Assembly (NCBI RefSeq): GCF_027579695.1
Contig: NC_083583.1
Span: forward strand, 18,936,257-19,000,256
Length of the DNA: 64,000 nucleotides
Reading direction: 5' to 3'
Origin: Neoarius graeffei
Lineage: Eukaryota; Chordata; Actinopteri; Siluriformes; Ariidae
Of the stretch, positions 22,800-32,842 are shown piece by piece; the first letter of the stretch is position 1; every line of letters begins with the position of its first letter. Both the position numbers and the translations under genes were made by a program. The notes under the pieces were generated by a model. The model had not been told where the DNA came from. It did not search any database and saw nothing but the letters and a program-made list of their open reading frames with translations.

Positions 22800-23228
22800 T
22801 TAGGCGGTGTGTATGACTGGTAATTACTAACACTGGCCATTAGGCGGTGTGTATAACTGGCAATTACTAACACTGGACACTAGGCGGTGTGTATGACTGG
22901 TAATTACTAACACTGGCCACTAGGCGGTGTGTATGACTGGTAATTACTAACACTGGCCACTAGGTGGTGTGTATGACTGGTAATTACTAACACTGGCCAT
23001 TAGGCAGTGTGTATGACTGGTAATTACTAACACTGGCCACTAGGCGGTGTGTATGACTGGTAATTACTAACACTGGCCACTAGGCGGTGTGTATGACTGG
23101 TAATTACTAACACTGGCCATTAGGTGGTGTGTATGACTGGTAATTACTAACACTGGCCACTAGGCAGTGTGTATGACTGGTAATTACTAACACTGGCCAC
23201 TAGGCGGTGTTTAGGACTGGTAATTACC

Positions 23229-23475
23229 TCTGCCAAGGAGGTTATGTTTTCCGTAGCGTTGGTTGGTTTGTTTGTTGGTTGGTTGGTTTGTCTGTTAGCA
23301 ACATTACGGGAAAAGTTATGAACGGATTGCTCCGAAATTTTTTCCAGAGGTGTGACTGGGCACAAGTAACAATCCATTAAATTTTGGCGGTGATCCGGAT
23401 CACCTTCTGGATCCCGGATTTTTTTAAAGGATTCTTGGCGGAGGTCTGCGCTCTCCGAGCGCTTTTCTAGTTATA
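23229..23475. repeat. Old interspersed repeat with GGTGATCCGGATC motif
   Basis: CTCTGCCAAGGAGGTTATGTTTTC...GAACGGATTGCTCCGAAATT...GGCGGTGATCCGGATCACC...GGCGGAGGTCTGCGCTCTCCGAG is a pattern I recall as widely dispersed in fish genomes. It has no coding content. Its element class was not determined. Confidence 0.5.
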
Positions 23476-23639
23476 TTATAACACTGGAGGTGGAGGCACG
23501 CACAGGACCGAAACCATCAGAAAACAACTTGATGGGTTTCTTTATGTATCCACACTCGCCTATGGGGCTCCGCTCGCCCAGGCCGAGCTCCACTATAAAA
23601 ATAAACTTGACTTGACTTAAATATCACGCCTGCTAATAA

Positions 23640-23845
23640 ACACTCTACCTGCACTAAGATCCATCTACCGCCATCTATCTTGTAGTGTCCTGATCCCCAG
23701 ATGTTTAACCCAGCCACATATAAAAACTTGTACTCCTCCATGCTCTTTCAGGTTTTCACCTGTGTGTCCACGTAGAACGATGGCTGCAGCACTAGGTAGT
23801 TTGAAATGTCGGGGAAATCAATGGATGGATAATTTTCCAACTCGG
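23640..23845 (-). pseudogene. Relic exon related to the 8.1 kb and 28.6 kb transposon-like coding pieces
   Basis: On the minus strand, near 23835-23770, codons read DFPDISNYLVLQPSFYVDT. A stop follows shortly after, then KSMEEYKFLYVAG. The DI.NYLVLQ.SF pattern matches VNYTDIVNYLVLTTSF at 28627-28860 and YPDIVNHLILQ near 8960. This suggests three independent relics of one mobile gene family. The stop and frame loss show decay. Confidence 0.4.
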
Positions 23846-25073
23846 AGGAAAAAATCCTTCTTTGTTCGCATGTAAGGATCTAATCCCACTGAGTGGTTTC
23901 TATATCCACTTCTTTTGAGTGTACTTCTTGGTTTTAATAACTTGCTTGTTTTCTGTACACAAATATGGCAATAAGTTCTTGTGTTAATGGACCAGACACC
24001 ACTTTTGGATCATTAATCCCTTCTGACTGAGAATGCCCTGCATGCATGGTTTTATGTTGGCTTCTGACACAGCCATACAGTTTTAAATACAATACCTACA
24101 ATTAAAAACAGTTTGTTTTTATTGCATTTATTTAATTCTTGGGCTCCCATCAGTAACGAGGAGTGATGTCACATCCCATGAATACACTTTACAATAGATT
24201 ATTAGATTCTAATAGAATAGACAAGCCAAAATTGTTGGGGATCTTTTTTTAATGGGCCCCGGCTCATTACAAATATGAATAAGTGGGCCTTAAAGCAGAA
24301 AAGGTTGAGAACCCCTGGTCTAGACCGATACACAGTTACATAGGCGGCAAGCTATATGGAAAGTGTAGTGAGCTAAGCTACCAGTTACTCTGCAATAAAT
24401 GAAGTTTCACTGCACAGAAGCTACCACCCAGAAAAAGTAGTAGGCCAAGTTACACAAAAATGGCAAAAGTAGTTCACTACATGAGAAGTTACTTCAAGTT
24501 GAACCAACTTCACATGGCAATCAACATGAGAATACTTGCTTACTGTAAGTTGAACCAACTTCATGCCAAGTCAATTCTATTGTGGTTATCAATATGCCTG
24601 CCAACTTTAGTTAAATCCAAGACAAAAGATTGTTGGAATGCATTTAATTTCTTTATTAGGTCCTCCATTAACAAGGAAACATTTTCCAAGATGGTCAAAC
24701 AATGCCTGCAGTAATAATGTAGGCTAAGTATAAACACAGCTGGAGAGGTCAAGCCATCCTGTAGATCAAAAATAATGTCACTGTGAAATAAAGCTCCTCT
24801 TAAAAGAAAAAGGCTTGCCTAATTTTTCAAAATATTGACTTGGTTTACAAACTATCCAGTTACTATACTATGACATAAAAACTCATCTTGAAAGAAAAAG
24901 GCAACACAAAACATATTTGGTTAACAAAGTAACCATTTACTAAATTAATACAAACAGTAAAATTGCAAAAAAAACCAAACCCTCATCTAAATAACATTGT
25001 GTGTGTGTGTGTGTGTGAGGGCAGTATGTGGGCTAACTCATCTCACAAGAGGTGTTTATATTTACCCTACACA
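23846..25073. other. Probable DNA-transposon debris, unassigned
   Basis: The text around 24330-24600 (AAGCTATATGGAAAGTGTAGTGAGCTAAGCTACCAGTTAC) resembles the interior at 29450-29712, so both may belong to one decayed hAT-like family. A (GT)n run lies at 24998-25017. No gene was recognised. Confidence 0.35.
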
Positions 25074-25085
25074 AGAGACGTTTCT

Positions 25086-25459
25086 GGGCGGTACGGTGGT
25101 GTGGTGGTTAGCGCTGTCGCCTCACAGCAAGAAGGTCCGGGTTCGAGCCCCGTGGCCGGCGAGGGCCTTTCTGTGCGGAGTTTGCATGTTCTCCCCGTGT
25201 CCGCGTGGGTTTCCTCCGGGTGCTCCGGTTTCCCCCACAGTCCAAAGACATGCAGGTTAGGTTAACTGGTGACTCTAAATTGACCGTAGGTGTGAATGTG
25301 AGTGTGAATGGTTGTCTGTGTCTATGTGTCAGCCCTGTGATGACCTGGCGACTTGTCCAGGGTGTACCCCGCCTTTCGCCCGTAGTCAGCTGGGATAGGC
25401 TCCAGCTTGCCTGCGACCCTGTAGAACAGGATAAAGCGGCTAGAGATGATGAGATGAGA
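25086..25459 (+). mobile_element. tRNA-derived SINE, family A, plus orientation
   Basis: It starts GGGCGGTACGGTGGTGTGGTGG with A and B boxes and ends TAGAGATGATGAGATGAG. The target duplication AGAGACGTTTCT is perfect at 25074-25085 and 25460-25471. Confidence 0.95.
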
Positions 25460-25505
25460 AGAGACGTTTCTCAAAGTTCACATCTGAGAGGTGGTTTCTC
25501 TTTGG

Positions 25506-26723
25506 CAGGGGTGGACAGTAACGAAGTACATTTACTTGAGTACTGTACTTAAGTACACTCTGAGTATCTGTACTTTACTTGAGTAGTTTTTTTTTTGTGG
25601 AAACTTCCGACTCTAACTTCACTACATTTGAAAGGCAAATATCGTACTTTTCACTCCACTACATTTCTATCAAGGTACTCGTTACTATGAAGCAGCTTTG
25701 AAAGTGGATGTTTTTTTCTTTTCTTTTCTAAAGCGTGATTGTTTTTTTTCACAGGTGACACTGAGACAGTAATCGCTAGGGTCACATAACGTCCATAGAC
25801 ATTATGTGGTATAAAATCAAGTTTAGTGATTTCTCAGCAGCGTTATTTAACACGATCAGTTGATGGCAGAATGCAAGGAGGCGGTTCTTCTGGGGAATGC
25901 ACGCACTCATGGCCCATGAACCCATGTTTCAGTTTTCTGAAAGGATTAAAGATTTGTTTCGTTTTAAATGTTTCCTTTGTTTGCCTAAAATAAATCACAT
26001 CACGGCCTACAAAAACTGCCCATCCGAACTGCGGAAGAATACTGAGGTATGTAAACGTTTTATTCCAAGAGAAAGCTTGCGATGAAGTTGTCTGTGCTTT
26101 TAGAGCTAGCGATAACGTTGCAATAGCTATGCAGTCTGATGAGTCAAAGGAATTTCTATAGATTTGCCCTCCAAGTTGCCATCGCCTTCTCCATGGCTAA
26201 CGTTAACACATAGCTAGTTAACTTGGACACTGTTAGTTAGCACGTAAAAATGGAGTTACGCTAACATGAATAACGTTAACTTATCTGAAGTCCTTTCAGA
26301 AATATGTTTTAGCATAATCTTGCCAAATAAACAGAATATAGAAATTTTTCTTTTCTAGTAACGTTAGCTACCCAATATGATTTGAGTTTGAAAAGAGTTT
26401 GCTAGCGTGTCAGGTGGAGCTTCACTGACTAGCTAGCTTAACGTTAAACCACCAAGATGGCACCGCATGCGTTCATTTTGTGAATTCACATTTCTGTCTT
26501 TGGTAACAGCATTCGGTACTGTAAGCATTGTGGCAATAATACAATGATGCGTTGACAGAAAATGTACTTTTAATACTTAAGTATTTTTGAAAGCAAGTAC
26601 TTCAGTACTTTAACTTAAGTAAAAATTAGACTGGACAACTTTCACTTGTATCAGAGTAACATTTGACCAGCGGGATCTGTACTTTGACTTCAGTAATGAA
26701 GTTGGGTACTTTGTCCACCTCTG
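25506..26723 (+). mobile_element. hAT-like DNA transposon with BED-type coding relic
   Basis: Ends are CAGGGGTGGAC and GTCCACCTCTG. The 8-bp flanks CTCTTTGG (25498-25505) and TTCTTTGG (26724-26731) fit a hAT duplication with one mismatch. A related copy lies inverted at 41166-42740. On the + strand at about 25916-26050 a frame includes EPMFQFSERIKDLFRFK and LPKINHITAYKN, then SELRKNTEV. This recalls the BED zinc-finger region at the N-terminus of hAT transposases. No catalytic domain remains. Confidence 0.8.
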
Positions 26724-26979
26724 TTCTTTGGTTGGAAAATATCTTGCCCTACACTAAAGAGATGCTCACAGGCTGCACTCGCAGGGAATCCTGTATTGTA
26801 TTTCAGAAAGATTTTCTTCATCAATGGCAGCTATCGGAATGCACTGATGAGGTTGGATTCACCCGACTGCAAGTAGATGTCCACTTCATTCTGCTCTGTT
26901 GTTCTCAGTGATGGGAAGTATCCAGTTACCTCATCATGATCTTCGCTCTGATCCTCACCTTCTGTCTGCATGTGATCAA

Positions 26980-27650
26980 GGGTGTTTTCACACCTGGTCC
27001 CCTTTAAAGGAACCAGACTCAGTCCTCTTTAAGTGGACCAAAAAGTGGACCAACAGAAAAAGAACTCAGTTCTTTTTGTGTTCACACTGTGAATTTATTA
27101 CAAAGAGGACTGGGTTCTCTTTCTGGTCCAGTTAAGCTTTGATGGGGCCTCAGTCCTCTTTCTGTTCACACCAGGTCCTCTAGAGCCCTCAGACCCCCAG
27201 TGCACGGAATTCTGGGTAATTTTCTCTTGAATCAAAATGTCTGCTGCCATGCTTGCCCTGCTGTATTCTTTGATCAAAATAGTGCGGATTAAGGAAAATA
27301 AATTTATTCCAGCTATCTATGAGCACAAAACACGGCTGGTAAGTTCCAAAAGGAAGTTGAGTTTCCCTGCTACAGTCACGTGACTAACTACGGCAAACGA
27401 AGAAGGTTAAACAACAGTGAAAAAGGCGAAATGAACCCGGTGCGCTTTTTGTTCACAATGCGCAGATTAGGCGAACCGTACCGTTGATTTTTAGCGAACC
27501 GTACTGAGACCACCTCCTGAGGTGGTCTCAGTTCGGTTCACTTTAAAGGGGTCTGGGTACGGTTGGAGTGTTCACATATGTGCAAAAAATGCTGAGTCAT
27601 CGATCTGAGTTCGGTTAGATGGCTGAAAGGGACCAAGTGTGAAAACACCC
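26980..27650. mobile_element. MITE with GGGTGTTTTCACAC ends
   Basis: GGGTGTTTTCACACCTGGTCCC at the left mirrors GGGACCAAGTGTGAAAACACCC at the right, 671 bp apart. The ends are followed inward by GGTTCGCTAA-like and AGTCCTCTTT blocks. No coding sequence was seen. It may belong to the Harbinger or hAT superfamily. Confidence 0.75.
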
Positions 27651-27754
27651 CAAGAGACTGAGTTTGTAGTATGTTTACCTCTGCTTTGTCCATAGCCTTA
27701 TAATGCATCACTCGAGTGGAAGTGAGTAGGGGGAGGGCGAAGTAATTAGGTGGG

Positions 27755-28466
27755 GTTTACATTAGACCGTATCAGCGGATCATCAGATTAACGTTTTTAA
27801 AATGATTAGCGTGCACACAGCAACACCAATACACGATTCGCGTGCACACAGCAACGCCAATACACGGATACGCTCGGCTCCGCAGGCATCCTGCGCTCCA
27901 AATCACTCCGCCCTGAACAGCGAGTGCCCTCTGGAGGGTGCGCACTCTGGCCCTGCGCAGATCACAGAGCGTGCGAGTGAAGTGCACGAGCAGTGATTCG
28001 GGACTGAGCCGCTGTGTGTGTGATCTCAGTGCATATCGGGCATGCGCGTCACTTACCACTTGCAAGTGGAAGGATGGCAAGCCTAAAGACAATCATAACT
28101 ACACAATGGGCAGTATTTGCATCAGTATTTGCAGTATTTTCATACTTTTATACTCTTTAATGAAAGGTGATACAAGGCGGAAGTCTGCGCCGTTTTTCAG
28201 CAGTTGCGTCACATGACCAACGCCAGCGAATCAGGAAGGTGGATGTCACAGTGACGTTGTCCAATGACGACGCCAGCTAGAGCTCAGCACAGCGTATCCG
28301 CGTATTCTCAATGTTTACACAGCACCGGACCAGACACGATCTGGATTGAATACGTGGACCCTGGCGGATTCCCATTTCCCGGCGTTTCCAGGCGTTTCCA
28401 GGCATTTTAATGTAAACGGACAGTGCATCCGTGAAGAAAACGAGACAGATACGGTCTAATGTAAAC
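27755..28466. mobile_element. Non-autonomous DNA transposon with GTTTACATTAGACCGTATC ends
   Basis: The left GTTTACATTAGACCGTATC and right GATACGGTCTAATGTAAAC are exact inverted repeats. This is the better copy of the family also at 9377-10119. Near the left end CACAGCAACGCCAATACACG appears in a short tandem duplication. Confidence 0.85.
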
Positions 28467-28542
28467 TTGGCCATAGTTTCAGAAAGGGCCATAGAGTGCT
28501 TCCGCTGGCGATGCACACAGCTGTGTGCATGTTTCGCTGTCC

Positions 28543-29449
28543 CACAGACCATTTGCACTTACATCATGAATCTCCCATGATGCTCTCTGATTTTGTTGTG
28601 TCCGCCATCTTTGTGGTATAGCATCCATGGCAACCGAAGAGAGTACATTGGCGAACTGTAATTTTTTGCATATGTGTCACAAATTGAGTAATAGTGACAA
28701 GGTCAGATACAGGGAAAAGATAAAAGAACGTTCAGGGGTGGGTCCGTACAGCAATGTTGTAGAGTATGAAGACGATGTATGGATGTGGCCGAGTGTGAAT
28801 TACACAGACATCGTGAATTACCTGGTGTTAACTACTAGCTTCGTCACTGGTACCAACTGATGTACGCTATCATTTACTGTTTAGCGCAAGTTTACTGTAA
28901 GGATCTAGTAGGTTCCTGATGTGGGCAAATGTTACACAAAAAACAACCTGATTGTTGACGTCTTCTAAGGCAACATTTTACAGAGCTCAGCTACCTACAT
29001 CTTACTGGGGCTTTGTGCTATGCATTTGTAACTGCAATATAAATTGGAGTAACGTTTACATGTATATCACTTACAGTATGTCACATCTTTATATTTATTT
29101 TATCTATGGTTCACATAAATGGTAGAAATATAAACTTACCCTTTATGAAATGATCTGCACATATTCGTACATATTTGTAGCTGGTCTCTTTTATGTCTGA
29201 TCTGTTCAGATTTGCAAGCTACTATCTCTGTTGTCTACGGGTTAGAGCTTCCATGCATTTTAACAGTGGGTAAACTAAAGAATCTGACTCCAGCCTTAAC
29301 AGAATTGTTCAAGCAGCCGATAACCGTGCAAATTTGCGGTATTTTGTATTAAGGTACTTGTTGCTACGCATGTGTTATTCCACAAAGATGGCGGACATGG
29401 CTAAATCAGAGAGGATCATGGGAAGTGTGACGTCATGTACAAACGGTCT
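28543..29449 (+). mobile_element. DNA transposon remnant with long imperfect inverted ends and one exon
   Basis: The left arm CCCATGATGCTCTCTGATTT...TCCGCCATCTTTGTGG (28574-28620) is mirrored by CCACAAAGATGGCGGACATGG...GAGAGGATCATGGG (29376-29422). Weaker similarity extends outward to about 28543 and 29449. Between them lies the short coding relic at 28627. No transposase core was seen. Confidence 0.65.
28627..28860 (+). pseudogene. First-exon-like relic of a transposon gene family
   Basis: ATG at 28627 opens a 77-codon frame: MATEESTLANCNF, then SDKVRYREKIKERSG, then VNYTDIVNYLVLTTSF and a stop at 28858. The composition and order match the relics near 8.1-9.0 kb and 23.7 kb. The ATG lies seven bases inside the left inverted end, so it appears to be the first exon of the autonomous parent. 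Function is unknown; I recall related fish proteins that continue into SWIM or YqaJ-like domains. Confidence 0.45.
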
Positions 29450-29907
29450 ATACAATCCTGAGTGCTTGTGTCGCGGGGATATTTTTTAGACTGCAGGCGG
29501 CTGCTCCGCTGTGTTTAGCACGGAAATATCCAGTAAAAAAACAGTAGCTTGTGTGGCCGTTACCATGCTACTTGATCAATAAAAGAGTTAAGCTACTGAA
29601 AAGCTATTTGATTCAGGAAATAGTGACGTTACCGCCAAGCTACTGAGAAATGTAGTTAAGTTACTAACGACGCTACTTGTAGCGACACTACTGCCTAACA
29701 CTGATAGTGGGCAGCATATCCGAGTATTTTTCCTTGTTAAATGTATGACTAATCTTGCAAATTCTGAGGTTTTTTTTCTTTGAATATTAACACCCCCCAA
29801 CACACACACACACACACACACAGATCAGCTTCCTTTTTTTTTATTGTAATGGCCCTAATATGCCCTCATAATGTTATAGATTTAACAGTTGAATATATTC
29901 TGTATGT
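29450..29907. other. Possible hAT-like terminal piece and CA repeat
   Basis: The segment to about 29702 has many CTACT/AGTAG motifs and ends TAACACTG, similar to ends of fish hAT elements beginning CAGTGTTA. A (CA)n run occupies 29801-29821. No gene was found. Confidence 0.35.
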
Positions 29908-30103
29908 ACATTACAGGCATTTAGCAGATGCTGTTATCCAGAGCCATGTACAATGAGCACAAACACACACATATACACACACCCAGTGCCTGGGGAGCAG
30001 TTGGGGGTTCAGTGCCTTGGATTTTCCTGCTAGTCCTGGGAATCGAACTAGCGACCCTTTGGGCCCAAGGCTGCTTCTTGAACCTTTAGGCCTTAGGCTG
30101 CCC
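29908..30103 (-). mobile_element. tRNA-derived SINE, family B
   Basis: On the minus strand the head reads CTAAAGGTTCAAGAAGCAGC with a B-box-like GGTCGCTAGTTCGATTCCC. The tail ends CTGCTAAATGCCTGTAATGT. Other copies lie at 31873, 43731 and 57054. The tail is the same as the LINE tail at 33378. Confidence 0.7.
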
Positions 30104-30659
30104 CATGTCAGTTCGGTTTGAAGTTAACCAAAACATGGGACTGGAAAACACATTAGAGCTTTGACTTGAGCAAGAGCTGCGCTGCTAATGAATAGACCTC
30201 CTTGGACTCAAGATCACTCGATCTAAAATGGGTAAACACAAATCCAAAATGGCGGTCGCTAATAATAGCTCTACCAGTGCAGCCAGTGATACAGTTTGTA
30301 CAAAAAAAAACCTCGATAAAATGACAAAAGTGTCCATGATTACTATCATCTACATAATCATCTTTCAAAGTGTGTCAAACGAAGGTTTCAATGCTACAGC
30401 GCACACAATGACCAAACAATGCAAATTCATTTGTAAATTTAATAATTTCTTACCTCCTGAAATCTTTTATCGCTCGGAAAAGAATGAAATGATAGACTAC
30501 TCTCAGTTGAATTGTTATTGCAGCCATAAGCTGTGCAATAATGCACCATTTTGAGCTATATCTCAGACTTTGTAGTTCATGAATACAGATAATCCATACA
30601 AACACATGAGGTGTGTTGGTGTTTGTTTGCCCATTTCAAACCACGTGAGAAAGAAGTTT
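30104..30659. other. Unassigned intergenic sequence
   Basis: A 108-codon open frame at 30228-30554 starts MGKHKSKMAVANNSS but shows no domain I recognise. The ATG is in a CCAAAATGGCGG-rich context typical of transposon first exons. No other feature was found. Confidence 0.3.
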
Positions 30660-30671
30660 GGATTCAGATCA

Positions 30672-31046
30672 ACTCATTCTCATCATCTCTAGCCGCTTTA
30701 TCCTGTTCTACAGGGTCGCAGGCAAGCTGGAGCCTATCCCAGCTGACTACAGGCGAAAGGCGGGGTTCACCCTGGACAAGTCGCCAGGTCATCACAGGGC
30801 TGACACATAGACACAGACAACCATTCACACTCACATTCACACCTACGGTCAATTTAGAGTCACCAGTTAACCTAACCTGCATGTCTTTGGACTGTGGGGG
30901 AAACCGGAGCACCCGGAGGAAACCCATGCGGACACGGGGAGAACATGCAAACTCCGCACAGAAAGGCCCTCGCCGGCCACGGGGCTCGAACCCGGACCTT
31001 CTTGCTGTGAGACGACAGTGCTAACCACTACACCACCGTGCCGCCC
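30672..31046 (-). mobile_element. tRNA-derived SINE, family A, full length
   Basis: Complete copy with a slightly altered tail (CTCATTCTCATCATC). The target duplication GGATTCAGATCA is perfect at 30660-30671 and 31047-31058. Confidence 0.95.
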
Positions 31047-31872
31047 GGATTCAGATCATATCAAATGAAAACCCACTTCATTGCAGTCACTGTCTTTTCT
31101 TGCACTATTACCATATACTGTCTGTTCTTTCACGGCACTGCTTTTCATGGAGGCCAAGAGACGTTGTAAGGTCATGAGAGATTTTTCTTCTTTGCTAAGT
31201 AGCTCAGAAATGCATGGGATATGACAATGCTATCTATGGTTAAAAAGAAGCCCTTTCGACCTACAGAAATATCAGCCGCTGACCTTTTCACCCACTTTGC
31301 TATAAATGTATTATTATGACTAAAATACAGTGCAAGCATTTTCCTCAGAAACTCTAGGATTTCAGCATAATTTCCGGCTTTTTCATCTTTTTGAAGCCTA
31401 AAACTTTATTTTGAATATACCCTCACCAGCTGCATTATAAGGAGCATCTGTACTTGTGCTCATTCATTCTACAATTATCCAAACAGCCAATGGCATGACA
31501 GTGATACAATGCATAAAATCATGCAGCTTCAGGTCACGAGCTTCACATCAAGCATCAGAATGTGGAAAAAAGTGGGATCTCAATGGATGACTTGACCATG
31601 GTATGATTACTGGTGCCAGATCGGCTGGTTTGATCATTTCAGATGTTGCTGATCTCCTGGGATTTTACCCACAACGTTGTCTAGAGTTTACACAGTATGG
31701 TGGGAAAAACAAAAAACATTCACTGAGCATCAGTTCTGCAGTTCTTGCTGATGAGTGAGGTCAGAAGAGAATGGCGAATATTGCCTCAGATTCCTTTTTT
31801 TGGTTGACAAAATTCAAACCTGAAGTGATTTTTGGAACTGGTTGTTGTAGTCTATTTGCTTCAAAAGGGAAA

Positions 31873-32169
31873 CCATGGCCTAATGGTTAGAGAAGCAGCT
31901 TTGGGACCAAAAGGTCGCTGGTTTGATTCCCTGGACCTGCAGGAATGGCTGACGTGCCCTTGAGCAAGGCGCCTAACCCCCAACTGCTCCCAAGCTTGCT
32001 CTGGGTACGTTGTATGTCTCTCTGGATAAGAGTGTCTGCTAAATGCCTGTAATGTAATGTAAAAGTGCAGGCATTTAGCACCTAACCCCCAACTGCTCCC
32101 AAGCTGCTCTGGGTACGTTATACGTCTCTCTGGATAAGAGTGTCTACTAAATGCCTGTAATGTAATGTA
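31873..32169 (+). mobile_element. tRNA-derived SINE, family B, with duplicated tail
   Basis: The head has CATGGCCTAATGGTTAGAGAAG and box B GGTCGCTGGTTTGATTCCC. The tail TCTGGATAAGAGTGTCTGCTAAATGCCTGTAATG ends near 32062. A second copy of the 3' half follows at 32063-32169, separated by GTGCAGGCATTTAGC. The insertion is therefore one and a half copies long. Confidence 0.75.
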
Positions 32170-32353
32170 CCGTAAAAGTTGATGTGCATTCTGAGATGCT
32201 TTTCTGTACACCATGATTGTAAAGAGTGGTTATTTGAGTTACTGTAGCCTTTCTGTCAGCTCAAGCCATTCTGGTCATTATCTTCTGACCTCTCACATCA
32301 AGTGGTTTCCACCTGCAGAACTGCTACTGACTTTTTTTATTTTATTTTTACAC

Positions 32354-32668
32354 TGTAAAACTTTGAGCGGGTGGGTGGAGCACAGAAGTACGGCAGGCCA
32401 GAACTGAGTTTCCAAAACTCTTTATTTTTACACTTTTCAGTGCTATTGCAATCTCCCAGCCACACAGACATGCACACACACATCAGTCGTCTGGTTGGGG
32501 AGAGAGCTCCCTTCCTCTGCTCTCTCTCTCCTTATATAGGGCGCAGTCACTGGGGAAGACACACAAACACAGGTTAACTGACATCAGGTGCAGTGATTCT
32601 GCCACTTACCTTCCCTGACTCTGCCCTCCGGTCACAGACCAACGCTTGACCACGCCCCCACTGCCACA
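32354..32668 (-). mobile_element. Solo LTR of the Gmr1-type element
   Basis: This matches, in reverse, the LTRs at 36070-36414 and 40702-41002. It includes the CAGAAGTACGGCAGGCCAGAACTGAG part and the TATATAGGGCGCAGTCACTGGGGAAG part. The target duplication TACAC is perfect at 32349-32353 and 32669-32673, which marks it as a solo LTR left by recombination between the two LTRs of a full element. It inserted into the snapback Tc1 element. Confidence 0.92.
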
Positions 32669-32842
32669 TACACATTTTGTTTAAACTCTAGAAATCAGCA
32701 GTTTCTGAAAAGCTTCAACCAGCACATATGGCGCTGATAACCATCTCTCAACCTATGCATGATTTTATATATAACATGGCTGCCACTTGTTGGCTGGTTG
32801 GATACATGCATGAATATGCAGGTGTCATCATCATTATCATCA

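Larger units (their letters stand above)
20232..23228. repeat. 40-bp minisatellite, about 38 units, with four SINEs inserted
   Basis: The unit is 40 bp: TATGACTGGTAATTACTAAC followed by ACTGGCCACTAGGCGGTGTG. Most units differ at one to three positions, such as GCGG/GTGG/GCAG, GGTAATT/GGCAATT and CACTAGG/CATTAGG. A few early units lack AACAC. Unit blocks lie at 20232-20299, 20648-20936, 21324-21496, 21867-22439 and 22800-23228, split by SINEs at one and the same unit position. The TGGCCACTAGGYGGTG portion resembles the core binding motif of CTCF with one or two mismatches. Confidence 0.95.
31440..32825. mobile_element. Snapback Tc1-like element, inverted copies of the transposase 5' part
   Basis: The left arm (about 31444-31800) contains TTCACATCAAGCATCAGAATG, GCTGATCTCCTGGGATTTT and GTCTAGAGTTTACACAG. 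The right arm carries the reverse complement of the same Tc1 5' region: GGTTTCCACCTGCAGAACTG near 32300, TTTAAACTCTAGAAATCAGCAG near 32680 and GGCGCTGATAACC near 32730. Both arms therefore come from the same end of a Tc1 transposase gene. A family B SINE (31873-32169) and a solo LTR (32354-32668) inserted later. Exact termini were not resolved. Confidence 0.7.

Noticed and set aside
20232-23228. Regular ~40-bp repeats resembling a CRISPR array
   Set aside because: The repeats are head-to-tail with no unique spacers, in a vertebrate-like genome; it is a minisatellite.
25086-25160. tRNA gene-like A and B boxes
   Set aside because: They are the heads of SINEs, each followed by the SINE core; no intact free-standing tRNA cloverleaf was recognised.
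30228-30554. MGKHKSKMAVANNSS frame as a LINE ORF1
   Set aside because: The start is only loosely similar and no coiled coil or RRM motif follows; left unassigned.
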